NCBI RefSeq assembly: GCF_020382885.2
Contig: NC_058515.1
Location: 5,191,223-5,255,222, forward strand
DNA: 64,000 bases
DNA from: Scatophagus argus
Lineage: Eukaryota > Chordata > Actinopteri > Scatophagidae
Reading direction: 5' to 3'
Positions within the stretch are counted from its first letter, which is position 1. Each line of letters begins with the position of its first letter. Positions 62,831 through 64,000 of this stretch are shown piece by piece. The translations under genes and the position numbers were made by a program. Under the pieces are notes generated by a model. It worked only from the letters and a program-made list of their open reading frames with translations. It was not told where the DNA came from and searched no databases.

Positions 62831-64000
62831 CTGTGCAGAACAAGAGAAAGAAAAAAGCAAACAAAGGCAGTAAAAGTAGGGACTTACACATAACATACAC
62901 ACAAGCCTGTACACACACACACACACACATCCTGACTTGGCTAAACCCGATGCTGGGACAGGACAGTGTGTCTGTCTGGAGGACACATAGATATGTGTCA
63001 TAGATATGTGTAGACAGATCTGATGAACATCACAACTCCAATCCATGAGCCCGAAAGAGCAACAACGCAATGTCACGAGGTTAAAATGACATGATTTGGG
63101 GAAACTCTCCTATACCAACACTCTTGGATTTTTTTTTTTGTTTGTTTGTTTTTGGTTTAAATTCTCAGTTAGATTTTGTAATAAATAAACAGGGAAGGTC
63201 AAGGAAATGTGCCTATTTGTTTGTTTGCCAGGATTTAGATGAGATGATCAATACCACCCCCCGATGTCACTGCATTAACTATGCAGTTGGGGCAGACAGT
63301 GGATTAGCTTAGCTTAGCTCCAGGAAGTTGCTGTACTTAAAGAATAGCTTTTGCATTCCTGAATGTGTACAGATTAAGCTAACAATTTTATGTTAATTAC
63401 TGGGCCTTAAAGGTGTTACTATTTTTGTTGTCTTACTTTATTGTATAACTGATTTGCCTTCACAGTTATGATTAATTTTCATAAACTATTATTATTGATT
63501 AAAGACTGTGAAAATCTGTACTTGCTGAAAAGAGGACATAACACCAAGTAGCAGAATTATTCTGATATGATTTAAAGAAAAAAGTCAGAGTGCATCCTAA
63601 CACAGCATCCACAACAGTCTGATGTTACATCATTCAAGCAGACCATGACATCACATTTCTGCTAAATGACATCACCAATATACCTTGTTGTGAATAACCC
63701 TTAGTCATTTCCACTCCCACACTCCCTCTTCTTTTTCAGTTCTTTCTCCCACGGCCTCTTCTTTCATCTTCATTTGTTTCTTCATCTCTTTTTTCCTTTG
63801 TAAGATCTAGAGCTTTCTCCTGCTCTGTCATTCTCTCCGTTCTCGCTAAATCTCGTGAAATGTCTTCAGTGACATGACACAACAACAAGCAGCCTCATCA
63901 GCCTACACCTTCAAAAGTCACCAATAAGGCAATTTGGGTTCCTGGATCTTGTTTACTTTTCTCTCTGAGAGGATTTGCTGTTTACAACCTATGAGCAACT
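62831..64000 (-). other. tdrd7 intron running off the right edge
   Basis: Upstream of the acceptor at 62831-62832 (TTGTTCTGCACAG) no open frame resembles the first LOTUS domain of TDRD7. The missing 5' exon or exons are therefore presumed to lie beyond 64000. A T/GTTT run lies near 63128-63152. Confidence 0.6.

Noticed and set aside
63700-64000. Search for the missing first LOTUS exon of tdrd7
   Set aside because: No minus-strand frame here resembles the TDRD7 N-terminus, so the exon is assumed to be outside the window rather than lost.

Overview
This window looks like nuclear DNA of a ray-finned fish, probably a percomorph teleost. The protein-coding genes are split by GT-AG introns, the encoded proteins read as vertebrate TMEM88, CaBP4 and TDRD7, and one intron carries a hAT-like short-TIR repeat that is common in fish. 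No species can be named from sequence alone. Everything was read by eye, without searches.

Layout. (1) 1-7.6 kb: no recognised coding gene; a possible untranslated first exon of the next gene lies near 4.8-5.07 kb. (2) 7.64-11.03 kb, plus strand: a two-exon tmem88 gene (228 aa) ending in the Dishevelled-binding tail KVWV, with poly(A) signals to about 11.73 kb. (3) 12.6-44.76 kb, half the window: a head-to-tail tandem array with a period of about 1.07 kb. Each unit carries one 164-bp U1 spliceosomal snRNA gene on the minus strand. I count 30 gene copies plus a short U1 scrap at the right edge. Most units have the full RNA polymerase II snRNA layout: a ZNF143/SPH-type distal element near -185 to -210, a PSE at -44 to -62, no TATA box, and a 3' box 8-20 nt past the RNA end. 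(4) 46.4-50.0 kb, plus strand: cabp4, a seven-coding-exon EF-hand calcium sensor of 216 aa. (5) 50.1-62.83 kb and on past the right edge, minus strand: tdrd7, of which 17 coding exons are present (1,033 residues, with two LOTUS and three Tudor domains). The first LOTUS exon or exons must lie beyond position 64000. cabp4 and tdrd7 are convergent, with tails about 100 bp apart.

The U1 array is the main discovery. By eye, 26 of the 30 RNA sequences are identical. Gene 13 has lost 6 nt near its 5' end, gene 24 has a substitution in the U1-70K-binding loop, and genes 14 and 27 share one substitution although they are 13.8 kb apart. Five genes (11, 13, 19, 28, 30) share a roughly 123-bp upstream deletion that removes the SPH element. 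Dimeric higher-order repeats (2,149, about 2,012 and about 2,137 bp) and near-identical blocks about 9.5 kb apart point to recent unequal exchange and gene conversion. The many 60-95-codon open frames inside the array are by-products of repetition, not genes.
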